Notes: generated by a model not told the origin, from the sequence alone. Shown: positions 1 through 6,361, numbered from the stretch's first letter. The stretch: DNA of 6,748 nt from Flavobacteriales bacterium (GCA_003229235.1 QIIH01000186.1:1-6748), one strand, 5' to 3'. Numbers and translations are program-made.

Positions 1-131
1 TATGTCGAGCGCTTGGACCGAGTGAAAACGTGTCATAGTATGCAATTGGGCCGTCGCAGTAGACGGGCTGTGAGAAATGCGGGCTAGTAGTTGTAGATTA
101 GATTTACGATGTTATTAGGAAGTTTTTGCCT

Positions 132-149
132 ATTGCGGAACACCGCAAT
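132..149. repeat. Perfect 7-bp hairpin
   Basis: ATTGCGG, loop AACA, CCGCAAT. The stem extends by a GCC/GGC pair (128-130 with 150-152) past one bulged T. No T-run follows on either strand, so it is not an obvious terminator. Function unknown. Confidence 0.5.
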
Positions 150-166
150 GGCGACTATTGGGTTGG

Positions 167-191
167 TTTTTGCTTGCTTCGCAAACAAAAA
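167..191. repeat. T-rich/A-rich hairpin, left copy
   Basis: TTTTTGCTTGC, loop TTC, GCAAACAAAAA: an 11-bp stem with one C/A mismatch. The element reads T-run, stem, A-run on both strands, so it is not a standard terminator. A near-identical, perfectly paired version lies at 6612-6636 near the other end of the window. Confidence 0.5.
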
Positions 192-315
192 TGGGGGAGT
201 CTTAATTTTATTTAGGCTAATCTGGAGCCGAGTGCAGTCTGTATAACTAAAAACCTTCTTCCTCGTATTTGTCGTGCTCAGGAGGTTTTTTCAAGAGCCC
301 ATCCATGGTCTCGCG

Positions 316-341
316 AAAAAACGCTTGCCGTCCGGGCAAGC
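316..341 (-). terminator. Intrinsic terminator, leftward
   Basis: On the minus strand a 7-bp stem GCTTGCC/GGCAAGC with a 5-base loop (CGGAC) is followed, after one G, by six T (316-321 on the plus strand are A). This is a textbook Rho-independent terminator for leftward transcription. No leftward gene lies immediately upstream, so it may end a small RNA or be a relic of a repeat module. Confidence 0.55.
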
Positions 342-460
342 TGACTCCTTGTGCTTCTCCAAATTCTCAGCGGTTTTTAATGTTCTCCAGGCTGTACTCG
401 ACTCCAGCTTGGCTGCCTAAAATTAAGTGAGGGAGAAAGAGAGAAATAAGGGCCGTTCTC

Positions 461-474
461 GCACATCCGTGTGC
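461..474. repeat. Small palindrome of CATCCGTG type
   Basis: GCACA, loop TCCG, TGTGC. It belongs with two CCATCCATGG palindromes nearby (299-308 and 489-498), the second extending to an AACCA/TGGTT stem. From memory such modules are common between genes in marine gammaproteobacteria, but I have not checked this. Confidence 0.4.
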
Positions 475-509
475 TCCACGGCATAAAACCATCCATGGTT
501 AAAAACTAG

Positions 510-530
510 CGGCCTAAAGGCCGTTTTTTT
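510..530 (+). terminator. Intrinsic terminator, rightward
   Basis: CGGCC, loop TAAA, GGCCG and then seven T. On the minus strand the same stem is followed by CTAG and five T, so it could act both ways. It would end rightward transcription entering from the left, although no gene is visible between 1 and 510. It also insulates the downstream region from read-through. Confidence 0.75.
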
Positions 531-572
531 AGAATAAAGACCGGTGTAATAGGTAGTTTCTATATTTTTTTA

Positions 573-602
573 CTCCGCCCTAGCCTCAATCACGCGGCGG
601 AG
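573..602. repeat. 7-bp GC-rich inverted repeat
   Basis: CTCCGCC (573-579) and GGCGGAG (596-602) are perfectly complementary across a 16-base loop. A run of seven T precedes the left arm on the plus strand, so no T-run follows the stem on either strand. Not a standard terminator; function unknown. Confidence 0.4.
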
Positions 603-703
603 AATAAAACCTGAAGAGATTTAAATATTGGACTTCGTCCTGACTCTAAAGAGCCGGGCTACAAAATATATCGATGTTACGATAGGGTTGGCAACGACGT
701 AAA

Positions 704-746
704 GGCAGTAAATTAAGTACCACATTTTAATCTGGTATTTACTGCC
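704..746. repeat. 14-bp interrupted inverted repeat
   Basis: The outer arms GGCAGTAAA (704-712) and TTTACTGCC (738-746) pair perfectly. The inner arms TACCA (718-722) and TGGTA (733-737) pair across a 10-base loop. Five unpaired bases (TTAAG) bulge on the left side only. No T-run follows. It could be a folded RNA, a protein-binding site or the remains of a small palindromic element. Confidence 0.55.
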
Positions 747-774
747 AAAACTGGAAGATTAATTAATTTTAGAT

Positions 775-903
775 GTAGCCTGTAGGAAGCGTTCATCGAA
801 CGCTGAGTACAGGAAAGACTTTGAGTAAATAATTGAAATTGAAAATGTTACAAGATAATATCTTCCTGCACTTGACGTTTTTCAAACACCTCCTGCAGGC
901 TAC
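775..903. repeat. 129-bp structured element bounded by inverted repeats
   Basis: The ends GTAGCCTGTAGGA (775-787) and TCCTGCAGGCTAC (891-903) are complementary at 12 of 13 positions. Inside is a second strong hairpin at 779-813: CCTGTA/TACAGG, a 3x3 internal loop, then AGCGTTC/GAACGCT with an ATC loop. The two structures compete for 779-787, so the element could fold in two ways. A perfect AAGATA-A-TATCTT palindrome (852-864) also lies inside. No open reading frame. Possible small RNA, miniature mobile element or regulatory site; none is proven. Confidence 0.45.
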
Positions 904-1054
904 TTGCAATTTTTTGATTGTCTAGTTTGGGTTGACTCTTTCAATTTGACGACACTATGACGCAATAATTTACAATGCCCATAGGACGTAGAACTTTATG
1001 TCTATAATTTTCTGACACAGTTCCCAGGCCACACAAGTTTATTGTAATTTCTCA

Positions 1055-1085
1055 AATGGATTGTTAGTTCGGGATCGATAACTAA
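1055..1085. repeat. Degenerate direct repeat, left copy
   Basis: These 31 bases match 6655-6685 at 25 positions without gaps and in the same orientation; the core is GTT-N2-GGATCGA-N-AACTAA. Beyond the core, short identical blocks continue in the same order (ATAGAATA at 1089-1096, AATTAC at 1126-1131), which suggests an older and longer homology of about 80 bp. The two copies flank all three genes. In the right copy the core overlaps the stop of a possible leftward gene, and here that stop is not preserved. Confidence 0.5.
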
Positions 1086-1150
1086 TTAATAGAATAATTT
1101 TGACTGCTCGATAGCTACGACCGCCAATTACTTGCTAGTCAAGCGTGGTA

Positions 1151-1173
1151 CGAATAATTATTCGCTTGCAAGC
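1151..1173. repeat. Two overlapping perfect palindromes
   Basis: CGAATAATTATTCG (1151-1164) is a perfect 14-bp palindrome and overlaps by one base GCTTGCAAGC (1164-1173), a perfect 10-bp palindrome. They lie about 240 bp upstream of gene A. Dimeric regulators bind sites of this shape, but no second copy is visible upstream of gene C. Confidence 0.4.
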
Positions 1174-1340
1174 ACATTTTTCCTTATTGCCACTTATAAC
1201 TTCGATTTTAAATGATAAGGCTAAATCAAAGAGTTAAGTATAATTTGAATCTTATTTTCTGCTTAATACCTGGACAATAAATGACTGTATAGAAGTCAGT
1301 GTATATGCTAGTTTGTGCTGGTAGTTAATTAAAATTCTTT

Positions 1341-1366
1341 TTATACTAACTTTTAAACAAGTATAA
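1341..1366. promoter_or_regulatory. Operator-like inverted repeat upstream of gene A
   Basis: TTATACT (1341-1347) and AGTATAA (1360-1366) are perfect 7-bp inverted arms with a 12-base spacer. They lie just upstream of the promoter-like box at 1373-1394. The left arm also contains TATACT, a possible -10 hexamer. Spacing and position suit a dimeric regulator. The repeat is not found upstream of gene C, so any regulation through it would be specific to genes A and B. Confidence 0.35.
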
Positions 1367-1372
1367 GCATTG

Positions 1373-1394
1373 GATTTTAACGATATAACAATAA
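1373..1394 (+). promoter_or_regulatory. Promoter-like box of gene A
   Basis: GATTTT, five variable bases, then TATAACAATAA. The identical arrangement occurs upstream of gene C (6376-6397, minus strand), while the flanking bases have diverged. TATAAC is a good -10 hexamer; no clear -35 is seen at 17 bases. Starting from this -10, the leader would be only about 15 bases long and begin at the Shine-Dalgarno site. Either the leader is very short or the box has another role. Confidence 0.45.
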
Positions 1395-1397
1395 TAT

Positions 1398-1405
1398 AGG
1401 GAGAG
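1398..1405 (+). promoter_or_regulatory. Ribosome binding site of gene A
   Basis: AGGGAGAG, with the GGGAG core eight bases before the ATG at 1412. It fixes this start, which also aligns with the N-terminus of the gene C protein. Confidence 0.75.
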
Positions 1406-1411
1406 TGTAGA

Positions 1412-3133
1412 ATGGAACAAAGTATCTTTGCCAAAGTAGGAAAAGCAATTGCAGTAGCAGCTGTAATATTAACAATTGCAGATTTTGCTCAACCGATCGC
1501 CCCTGTCGCGGCTTATGTCATTGGGGCATCAATGATCGTGCTGACCGTACTTTTATTTGCGAAGTTTATCCTTAAAAAATGGAATGAGACTTTTTCTGTT
1601 CTTAGCTATTTTTCTGCTATGAGTTTTGTTATGGCCTTGATTTTATTTGTTTTTCAAAACCAATCTGACGAAGCCAAGCAATCTGGATTGATCGCGAGTA
1701 AGTTGCCTGGCTTGGTAGAACCACAAAAGTCATTAGGTATGGTTGAAAAACAATTAGGCCAAATTGCCGATTCAGCAAAATCCATAGACCGTAAAATGGA
1801 TAATGTGACTAAAGAGGTTAGCAATAACCCAAGAAAAGAACTCTCGAATTTGGGTATGGACTGGAGCGCTCTGTCGATGTACAACGCTGCGAGCGCTGGA
1901 GACCTAAAAAGTTTGACACTATTTTTAAAAGGAGGAATGCGAGCTGATACAGTGATTGCAGCTCATAATGCTTCTGTCATTGATCATTTAATTGAAAACA
2001 ATCCTCCGTCGTTGGCCAAAGTGCTGACATATTTTAAAAAGCACGGTTTCGATTTTGATAAAAAAGTTCAGTGTCGAATTCGAAATAAAGAGAGCTTATT
2101 AGAATTCAAACAGTTAAGGCCTGCTGAAATCGCTATTATTAAAGGCAATATGGTCGCATTAAAATTTTTAAAAGATAATAACGCTAAATTTGAAGATATT
2201 AAAAATCAGTTAAAAAATAAAATACAAGCAACGGCCAATAAAATGAATCACTTTTGTTACCATATGAATTATAATAATCCGCGTAATTATTATGTTAACA
2301 ATTCTTTAGAGTCTGAACGTCGAAAATTGCGTAGATCTTGCCGGCAAATTGTTAGCATTCGAAGTAAAGACTTTGAAGTCAAAGAATACAAATCGATGAA
2401 ATTAGCCTATCAAACACTAATTGGCAAGGAGTTTGTCTATCAACCGAGTGGCGATAAAAATCAAGCTTTGGAAAACGCTATTTTGTCCTCAGATGTAGCA
2501 GCAGTCAAATGGTTGTTAAAAAATGGAGCCAATCCAAACCATCGAGTAAAAGACTCCGATAATTCACCAGTACTGTCATTCGCTAGAGAAATAGAAAAGC
2601 CCGCCATCATATTACAAGCACTTATTGACGCGGGCGCAGATGTCAAAGCGAAAGGAGCGAGTGGTGAAATGCCTATTCATGTTTTTGTTAGAAGCGCACA
2701 ATTTGATGCCGTTGAAGTACTCATCAAAGCCAAGGCGAACCTATCCGCAAAGACTGTCAAAAATGAAACTCCCGTTTATATCGCAACTCGATTAGGGCGG
2801 GCAAAAATTTTAAAACTACTTTTAGATAATGCTGCAGATGCAAATATTCAATCTCAGGATCAACAAGAAACTGCATTGTTTCTAACCGTTAAATGGAATA
2901 AACCGATATTGGCAGAAATTTTATTAAAAGGCGGCGCAAATCCGGATATGCGTGATGAAGACCAAAGAACGCCATTAATGCATATAGCCGATGAACGTGG
3001 CAAGAACAATATGTCTAAGCTGCTTTTAAAGTATAAAGCAGATCCTAATGCTAAAGATAAAAATGGTAGAACGCCGATTAGTATCGCCTCTTCGGGCAAA
3101 AATGAAGAACTGTTAAAACTAATGAAAAAGTAA
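1412..3133 (+). CDS. Membrane-anchored coiled-coil ankyrin-repeat protein (gene A)
   Basis: Predicted inner-membrane protein of 573 residues. I recognise the ankyrin array but not the family, and the function is unknown. Seen: hydrophobic segments at about 10-26 (containing IADFAQP), 29-54 and 61-82; a KKWNET loop between the second and third; a coiled coil at 108-136 with hydrophobic a/d residues L108, V111, L115, I118, A122, I125, M129, V132; the family motif NPRKEL at 139-144; an ankyrin-like repeat at 150-180 and weaker ones to about 262; a non-ankyrin insertion at 263-348 with C282 and C310; then about six and a half ankyrin repeats from 349 to 573 (TPLMH, GANPN and similar motifs). C221 is the only other cysteine. 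The basic KKW loop predicts a cytoplasmic position for it, leaving residues from 83 onward periplasmic. Gene A has three more C-terminal repeats than its paralogues. Gene B follows 46 bp downstream, probably in the same transcript. Binding of a protein partner through the repeats is the family-level expectation. Confidence 0.93.
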   Translation: MEQSIFAKVGKAIAVAAVILTIADFAQPIAPVAAYVIGASMIVLTVLLFAKFILKKWNETFSVLSYFSAMSFVMALILFVFQNQSDEAKQSGLIASKLPGLVEPQKSLGMVEKQLGQIADSAKSIDRKMDNVTKEVSNNPRKELSNLGMDWSALSMYNAASAGDLKSLTLFLKGGMRADTVIAAHNASVIDHLIENNPPSLAKVLTYFKKHGFDFDKKVQCRIRNKESLLEFKQLRPAEIAIIKGNMVALKFLKDNNAKFEDIKNQLKNKIQATANKMNHFCYHMNYNNPRNYYVNNSLESERRKLRRSCRQIVSIRSKDFEVKEYKSMKLAYQTLIGKEFVYQPSGDKNQALENAILSSDVAAVKWLLKNGANPNHRVKDSDNSPVLSFAREIEKPAIILQALIDAGADVKAKGASGEMPIHVFVRSAQFDAVEVLIKAKANLSAKTVKNETPVYIATRLGRAKILKLLLDNAADANIQSQDQQETALFLTVKWNKPILAEILLKGGANPDMRDEDQRTPLMHIADERGKNNMSKLLLKYKADPNAKDKNGRTPISIASSGKNEELLKLMKK

Positions 3134-3168
3134 TATTTAAAATAACTCGAACAAGTCGATCAGTAGAC

Positions 3169-3172
3169 GGAG
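3169..3172 (+). promoter_or_regulatory. Ribosome binding site of gene B
   Basis: GGAG seven bases before the ATG at 3180. It supports independent translation of gene B from a shared transcript. The 46-bp gap after the gene A stop has no terminator and no copy of the promoter box found upstream of genes A and C. Confidence 0.7.
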
Positions 3173-3179
3173 TCATAAA

Positions 3180-4655
3180 ATGCAAGCAACGAGTGAAAAC
3201 GAACAAGGTAATTCGATTCCAGGTAATACAATTCTAGCTAAATTGGGCAAAGCCATAGGACTCGCGGGTGTGATCTTGACTATCGCAGACTTTGCTCAAC
3301 CTATCGCACCTATAGCAGCTTATGTTATTGCAGCATCTATGTTGCTATTGGTCGTATTGCTTTTTGTGCGATTAGCGGCAAAAAAATGGAATGAGACGCT
3401 CTCAACCTTAAATTATTTTTCTATTATGAGCTTAGTACTTGGGGTTGTTTTAATTGGATTTCAAAATGGATCTGAGGAGACTAAGAAATCGGGTTTAATC
3501 GCGAGCAATGTGAGAGCATTTTCTGATTTGCAAAAGTCTCTAGGGTTGGTCGAAAAAAAGCTAGGAAAAATTGTAAAATCGACTGCTTCGATAGACCGTA
3601 AAATGGATAATGTAAAAAAAGAAACCAGCGATAATCCAAGAAAAGAACTCGCGAACATGGGTATATCCTGGAATGGAGAGTCCTTTGTTGATGCGGCGAG
3701 TCAGGGTAATTTAAAAGTGCTCGAGTTATTTTATAAAGGCGGTATGCGTCCTGAACAGATGATTTCAGCACACAATACGTCGATAGTAGATTATCTAATT
3801 GACCACGAATCATCTAACACTGCTAAAACTTTTGATTTCCTAATTAGCAAGGGATTTGATTTAAAGTCAAAAGTCAAAGCTAGAATTTGGGTCGACGGAA
3901 CTGGATTCAAGAATCTGCAAATGTCGCCGTTAGGGATTGCCATTAATAAGGGCAAAGTCAAGTTTATTAAGTATTTGAGAAGTAAAAATGTAAACACAAG
4001 CAAACATAACAAATTAGTGACTAATGCGCTTACTAAAGTGACGAAGGCGACTAAACATTTTTGTTATACGTTTCCTACCAATTTTGGAAATTCAAGTAAA
4101 TACGCAACCCGAAAAATTGGCCAAGAAAGAGATAATATTCGCAGTCAGTGTCAACGATATTTGCTGCAAGTGCCCAAGTTTACAATCAATAAAACGCTAA
4201 AAAAATACCAACTTGTATATAAAGCACTTAATGATAAAGAGTTTGAGTCGACGCTTGATAGTAAACTAAATACTGGTTTAACACATGCGGTATTACGTGG
4301 CGATGTAAAAGACACGATTCGCTATATTAAAGCCGGTGCTAATCCAAATACACGTTTTTCTGATTCCGATAAAACACCCTTGATCTCGTTTGCAGCAGAA
4401 ATTAATAGTCCTGCACCGGTGGTTAAGGCTTTAGCTGAAAATGGTGCCAATGTGAATCTTGCCGGCTTGAGTGGTGAAACAGCCCTGCATGCGCATAGTC
4501 GCTTAGGCAAAGCAAATGCGGTTAAGGCACTATTAAGGGCAAAAGCCGATCCAAAGAAGGCAAACAATGCCAATGAAACAGCAACAAGTATTGCCACTAA
4601 GTTTAATAAAAAGAAAATTCTTAGCATTTTAGCTAAGGGTGTCGGAACTCAATAA
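3180..4655 (+). CDS. Membrane-anchored coiled-coil ankyrin-repeat protein (gene B)
   Basis: Tandem paralogue of gene A, 491 residues, function unknown. Its polar N-terminus (MQATSENEQGNSIPG) is about 14 residues longer than in the other two proteins. Membrane segments lie at about 23-38 (IADFAQP at 35-41), 43-67 and 75-95, with the basic loop AKKWNET between the last two. The stalk (121-146) keeps the heptads: L121, V124, L128, I131, T135, I138, M142, V145. NPRKEL is at 152-157, followed by an ankyrin-like repeat at about 163-190. The insertion at about 275-360 carries C295 and C324, the only cysteines in the protein. The C-terminal array (about 363-491) has roughly three and a half ankyrin repeats with GANPN, TPLISFAAE, SGETALHAHS and a capping half repeat. 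The start rests on a good ribosome binding site. Downstream transcription probably stops at the hairpins before 4845. Same predicted topology as gene A, with a periplasmic C-terminal part. Confidence 0.93.
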   Translation: MQATSENEQGNSIPGNTILAKLGKAIGLAGVILTIADFAQPIAPIAAYVIAASMLLLVVLLFVRLAAKKWNETLSTLNYFSIMSLVLGVVLIGFQNGSEETKKSGLIASNVRAFSDLQKSLGLVEKKLGKIVKSTASIDRKMDNVKKETSDNPRKELANMGISWNGESFVDAASQGNLKVLELFYKGGMRPEQMISAHNTSIVDYLIDHESSNTAKTFDFLISKGFDLKSKVKARIWVDGTGFKNLQMSPLGIAINKGKVKFIKYLRSKNVNTSKHNKLVTNALTKVTKATKHFCYTFPTNFGNSSKYATRKIGQERDNIRSQCQRYLLQVPKFTINKTLKKYQLVYKALNDKEFESTLDSKLNTGLTHAVLRGDVKDTIRYIKAGANPNTRFSDSDKTPLISFAAEINSPAPVVKALAENGANVNLAGLSGETALHAHSRLGKANAVKALLRAKADPKKANNANETATSIATKFNKKKILSILAKGVGTQ

Positions 4656-4683
4656 TCGCTATGATTGATTAGATTCAGTTTAC

Positions 4684-4701
4684 CCCGCAGCTTGCTGCGG
4701 G
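4684..4701. repeat. Perfect GC-rich hairpin after gene B
   Basis: CCCGCAG, loop CTTG, CTGCGGG, starting 28 bases after the gene B stop. The stem is very stable but no T-run follows on either strand. It may protect the 3' end of the mRNA or cause a pause before the true terminator. Confidence 0.5.
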
Positions 4702-4725
4702 CACAAGCCATTGGGGGCTTGCAAA

Positions 4726-4750
4726 GGGGAGAATGGAGTATTCTTCCCCC
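4726..4750. repeat. Imperfect hairpin GGGGAGAAT/ATTCTTCCCC
   Basis: The arms GGGGAGAAT (4726-4734) and ATTCTTCCCC (within 4739-4750) pair with one bulged base around a short loop. The C-run could alternatively pair with GGGG at 4760-4763. No T-run. It is part of the structured region between the two transcription units. Confidence 0.4.
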
Positions 4751-4806
4751 ATATAAATTGGGGTCAGCCGTGCGACAAACTTTGCGTGGAGCTAAATTTA
4801 TTAGGG

Positions 4807-4844
4807 AAAACTACCCCGTCTGCTTGCGGTGGGGTAGTTTATTT
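4807..4844. terminator. Bidirectional terminator between genes B and C
   Basis: AAACTACCCC (4808-4817) pairs perfectly with GGGGTAGTTT (4831-4840), and CG/CG pairs extend the stem inward past a bulge. The rightward strand continues TTTATTT. The leftward strand leaves the stem with four T. It serves gene B, 153 bp after its stop, and gene C, about 80 bp after its stop. Confidence 0.75.
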
Positions 4845-4924
4845 AAGAAATGAAAAGGTTTTTACAAGCACAGATTAGCATCTAATCAAACTACAAGGTG
4901 CCCCTTCATAGAGTGCTACTAACA

Positions 4925-6352
4925 TTACTGACGCAACAGTTTTAATATGTTGGGGTCATTTTGCTTTTCAGCGACATTCATGGGACTAGCGTTTTGGCTA
5001 TTTTTAATGTTTTTATTAGCTTTGGCTTCGAGCAGAGCATGAATTGCTTTGCTTCGTTTGCCTCTAATATGAAAATGAAGTGGTGTATCTTTACTTTCCG
5101 ACTGCGCATTCACATCAGCACCGGCTTTTATCAGTAATTTAACGAACACATTAGAATTGGGCGCTTGAGCCGCTATGCTGATCATCGGCGTTTTGTCTTT
5201 GTTTATAAATTTCGAGTTAGCACTCGCACCAGCGTCTAAGTAAGCTTGAGCCAAAACAGGTTTACCAGCGAGAATGGCAACTGCCAAGCCTTTACTCAGT
5301 TCGCCAGTCACTTTAAATTTGTAGTTTTCATTAAACAAAAGCTGGTAAGAACTTACATAACTAGTAAATTCTTTGACTTTTTCTTTTAGTATATAGTTTT
5401 GTGTGAATGAACTACATTCACCTTGCCTTTTAATTTGATCATTCATAAGATCATTTCGGTAGCTTGTTCCTTTAACTTCGTGGTAGTATTTTGTATTGAA
5501 GCACGGATGAAAAACAAGGGTAGACAGCTTTTCAAGATTGGTGTTCAAATAACTTTTCACTGAGTCTAAGTCAGCCCCTTGTTTACGCAAAAACTTTATG
5601 ACCGCCGAATTATTTTTAATGACGGTTGCCGTGATTAAATCAGTTTGCACATCATAATAACCAGTCATGATATTCCCAGCTTTGTAGGGGATTTTCTTAT
5701 TTATATCAAATCCTTTTTTAATAAAATGCTTAATCATAGGGATGGTAGGTTGGGGGTTCTTTTCAATCAATTTAACAATAACAGACGAACCAGGGTGAGT
5801 ATTTGGTACAAGAGTGTCTGGTTTCATTCCACCGTTTAAAAACAAATCGACTGTTTTTAAATCTCCTCGACTTGCTGCATCGTAAAAACTATGGCCATCC
5901 CAGTCTACTCCCATGTTTCTTAATTCTTTACGTGGGTTATTACTGGTTTCTTTTTTTACATTATCCATTTTCTTATCTATTGACTTCATGGAGCCTGCGA
6001 TTTGTCCAAGTTGTTTTTCAACCAACCCTAGAGATTTTTGTAGTTCTGATAAACCTGGGATAGAGGCGCTGAGTATCCCCATTTCCTTGGCTTCTTCATT
6101 TTGGTTTTGAAACAGAAATAAAACAATCGACATCACAAGTGTCATTGCCCCAAAATAATTTAGAGTAGATAAATGATCATTCCATTTGTTAATTATATAT
6201 TTTAAAAATATAAGCACTGCAATTAATACGATGGAAGCCACTATCATATAAGCCGAAATTGGGGCAAGTGGTTGAGCAAAATCTGCAATAGTGAGAATGG
6301 CGCCTGCGAGCGCTAAAGCTTTTCCGAATTTAACAACCAGAGTGTTTTCCAT
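4925..6352 (-). CDS. Membrane-anchored coiled-coil ankyrin-repeat protein (gene C)
   Basis: Third paralogue, inverted relative to genes A and B, 475 residues, function unknown. I chose the ATG at 6352. It has AGGA nine bases upstream and its MENTLVVKFGKA aligns with MEQSIFAKVGKA of gene A. The in-frame ATG at 6472 would add 40 residues without counterpart and would place the promoter box inside the gene. Membrane segments lie at about 10-26 (IADFAQP at 22-28), 29-54 and 61-82; the loop NKWND is again basic. The stalk (108-132) keeps L108, V111, L115, I118, M122, I125, M129, V132. NPRKEL is at 139-144, with an ankyrin-like repeat at about 150-180. The insertion (about 265-348) holds C284 and C312, the only cysteines. 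The C-terminal array (350-475) has three and a half repeats (GADVNAQ, DTPLHFHI). Over the first 176 residues I count 108 identities with gene A without gaps; after that the two diverge sharply. Same predicted topology, with a periplasmic C-terminal part. Confidence 0.92.
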   Translation of the reverse strand: MENTLVVKFGKALALAGAILTIADFAQPLAPISAYMIVASIVLIAVLIFLKYIINKWNDHLSTLNYFGAMTLVMSIVLFLFQNQNEEAKEMGILSASIPGLSELQKSLGLVEKQLGQIAGSMKSIDKKMDNVKKETSNNPRKELRNMGVDWDGHSFYDAASRGDLKTVDLFLNGGMKPDTLVPNTHPGSSVIVKLIEKNPQPTIPMIKHFIKKGFDINKKIPYKAGNIMTGYYDVQTDLITATVIKNNSAVIKFLRKQGADLDSVKSYLNTNLEKLSTLVFHPCFNTKYYHEVKGTSYRNDLMNDQIKRQGECSSFTQNYILKEKVKEFTSYVSSYQLLFNENYKFKVTGELSKGLAVAILAGKPVLAQAYLDAGASANSKFINKDKTPMISIAAQAPNSNVFVKLLIKAGADVNAQSESKDTPLHFHIRGKRSKAIHALLEAKANKNIKNSQNASPMNVAEKQNDPNILKLLRQ

Positions 6353-6361
6353 ATCAAAGAT

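Larger units (their letters stand above)
1..1411. other. Long non-coding, hairpin-rich region
   Basis: I find no convincing gene in this 1.4-kb stretch: every frame on both strands is broken by stops, and no start with a ribosome binding site leads into a protein-like reading frame. Roughly the first 650 bases look visibly richer in G and C than the rest. They carry small palindromes and two intrinsic terminators, which is typical of intergenic repeat modules. The part from about 660 to 1411 is AT-rich and holds longer inverted repeats, one copy of a degenerate direct repeat shared with the right margin, and the gene A promoter region. The first 87 bases are open in frame 1 up to a TAG at 85-87 and could be the tail of a gene entering from the left. 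The Arg-rich 28-residue product is unremarkable, so I do not call it. Confidence 0.7.
4656..4924. other. Convergent intergenic region with hairpins
   Basis: The genes on both sides read towards this 269-bp stretch. It holds three GC-rich hairpins listed separately and a weaker GATTAG/CTAATC hairpin at 4873-4887. A 62-codon open frame at 4665-4853 crosses these hairpins and the terminator, has no ribosome binding site and looks unlike a protein, so I take the region as non-coding. Confidence 0.7.

Noticed and set aside
1..87. Open frame from the left edge to TAG at 85, possible gene tail
   Set aside because: Twenty-eight Arg-rich codons without a recognisable feature; open runs of this length occur by chance, and no hairpin directly follows.
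1..1411. Structural RNA gene (tRNA, tmRNA, RNase P, 6S) in the non-coding left part
   Set aside because: No T-loop consensus, CCA-ending cloverleaf or conserved core of these RNAs could be found on either strand.
1252..1434. 60-codon minus-strand frame over the gene A start
   Set aside because: It overlaps the gene A promoter and ribosome binding site and has no protein-like features.
3481..3813. 110-codon minus-strand frame inside gene B, and similar antisense frames in genes A and C
   Set aside because: They are shadows of the conserved coding strand: similar antisense frames recur over the same conserved stalk region in all three paralogues, and the peptide is low-complexity hydrophobic.
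4665..4853. 62-codon open frame between genes B and C
   Set aside because: It crosses three hairpins and the terminator, has no ribosome binding site, and gives a product unlike a folded protein.
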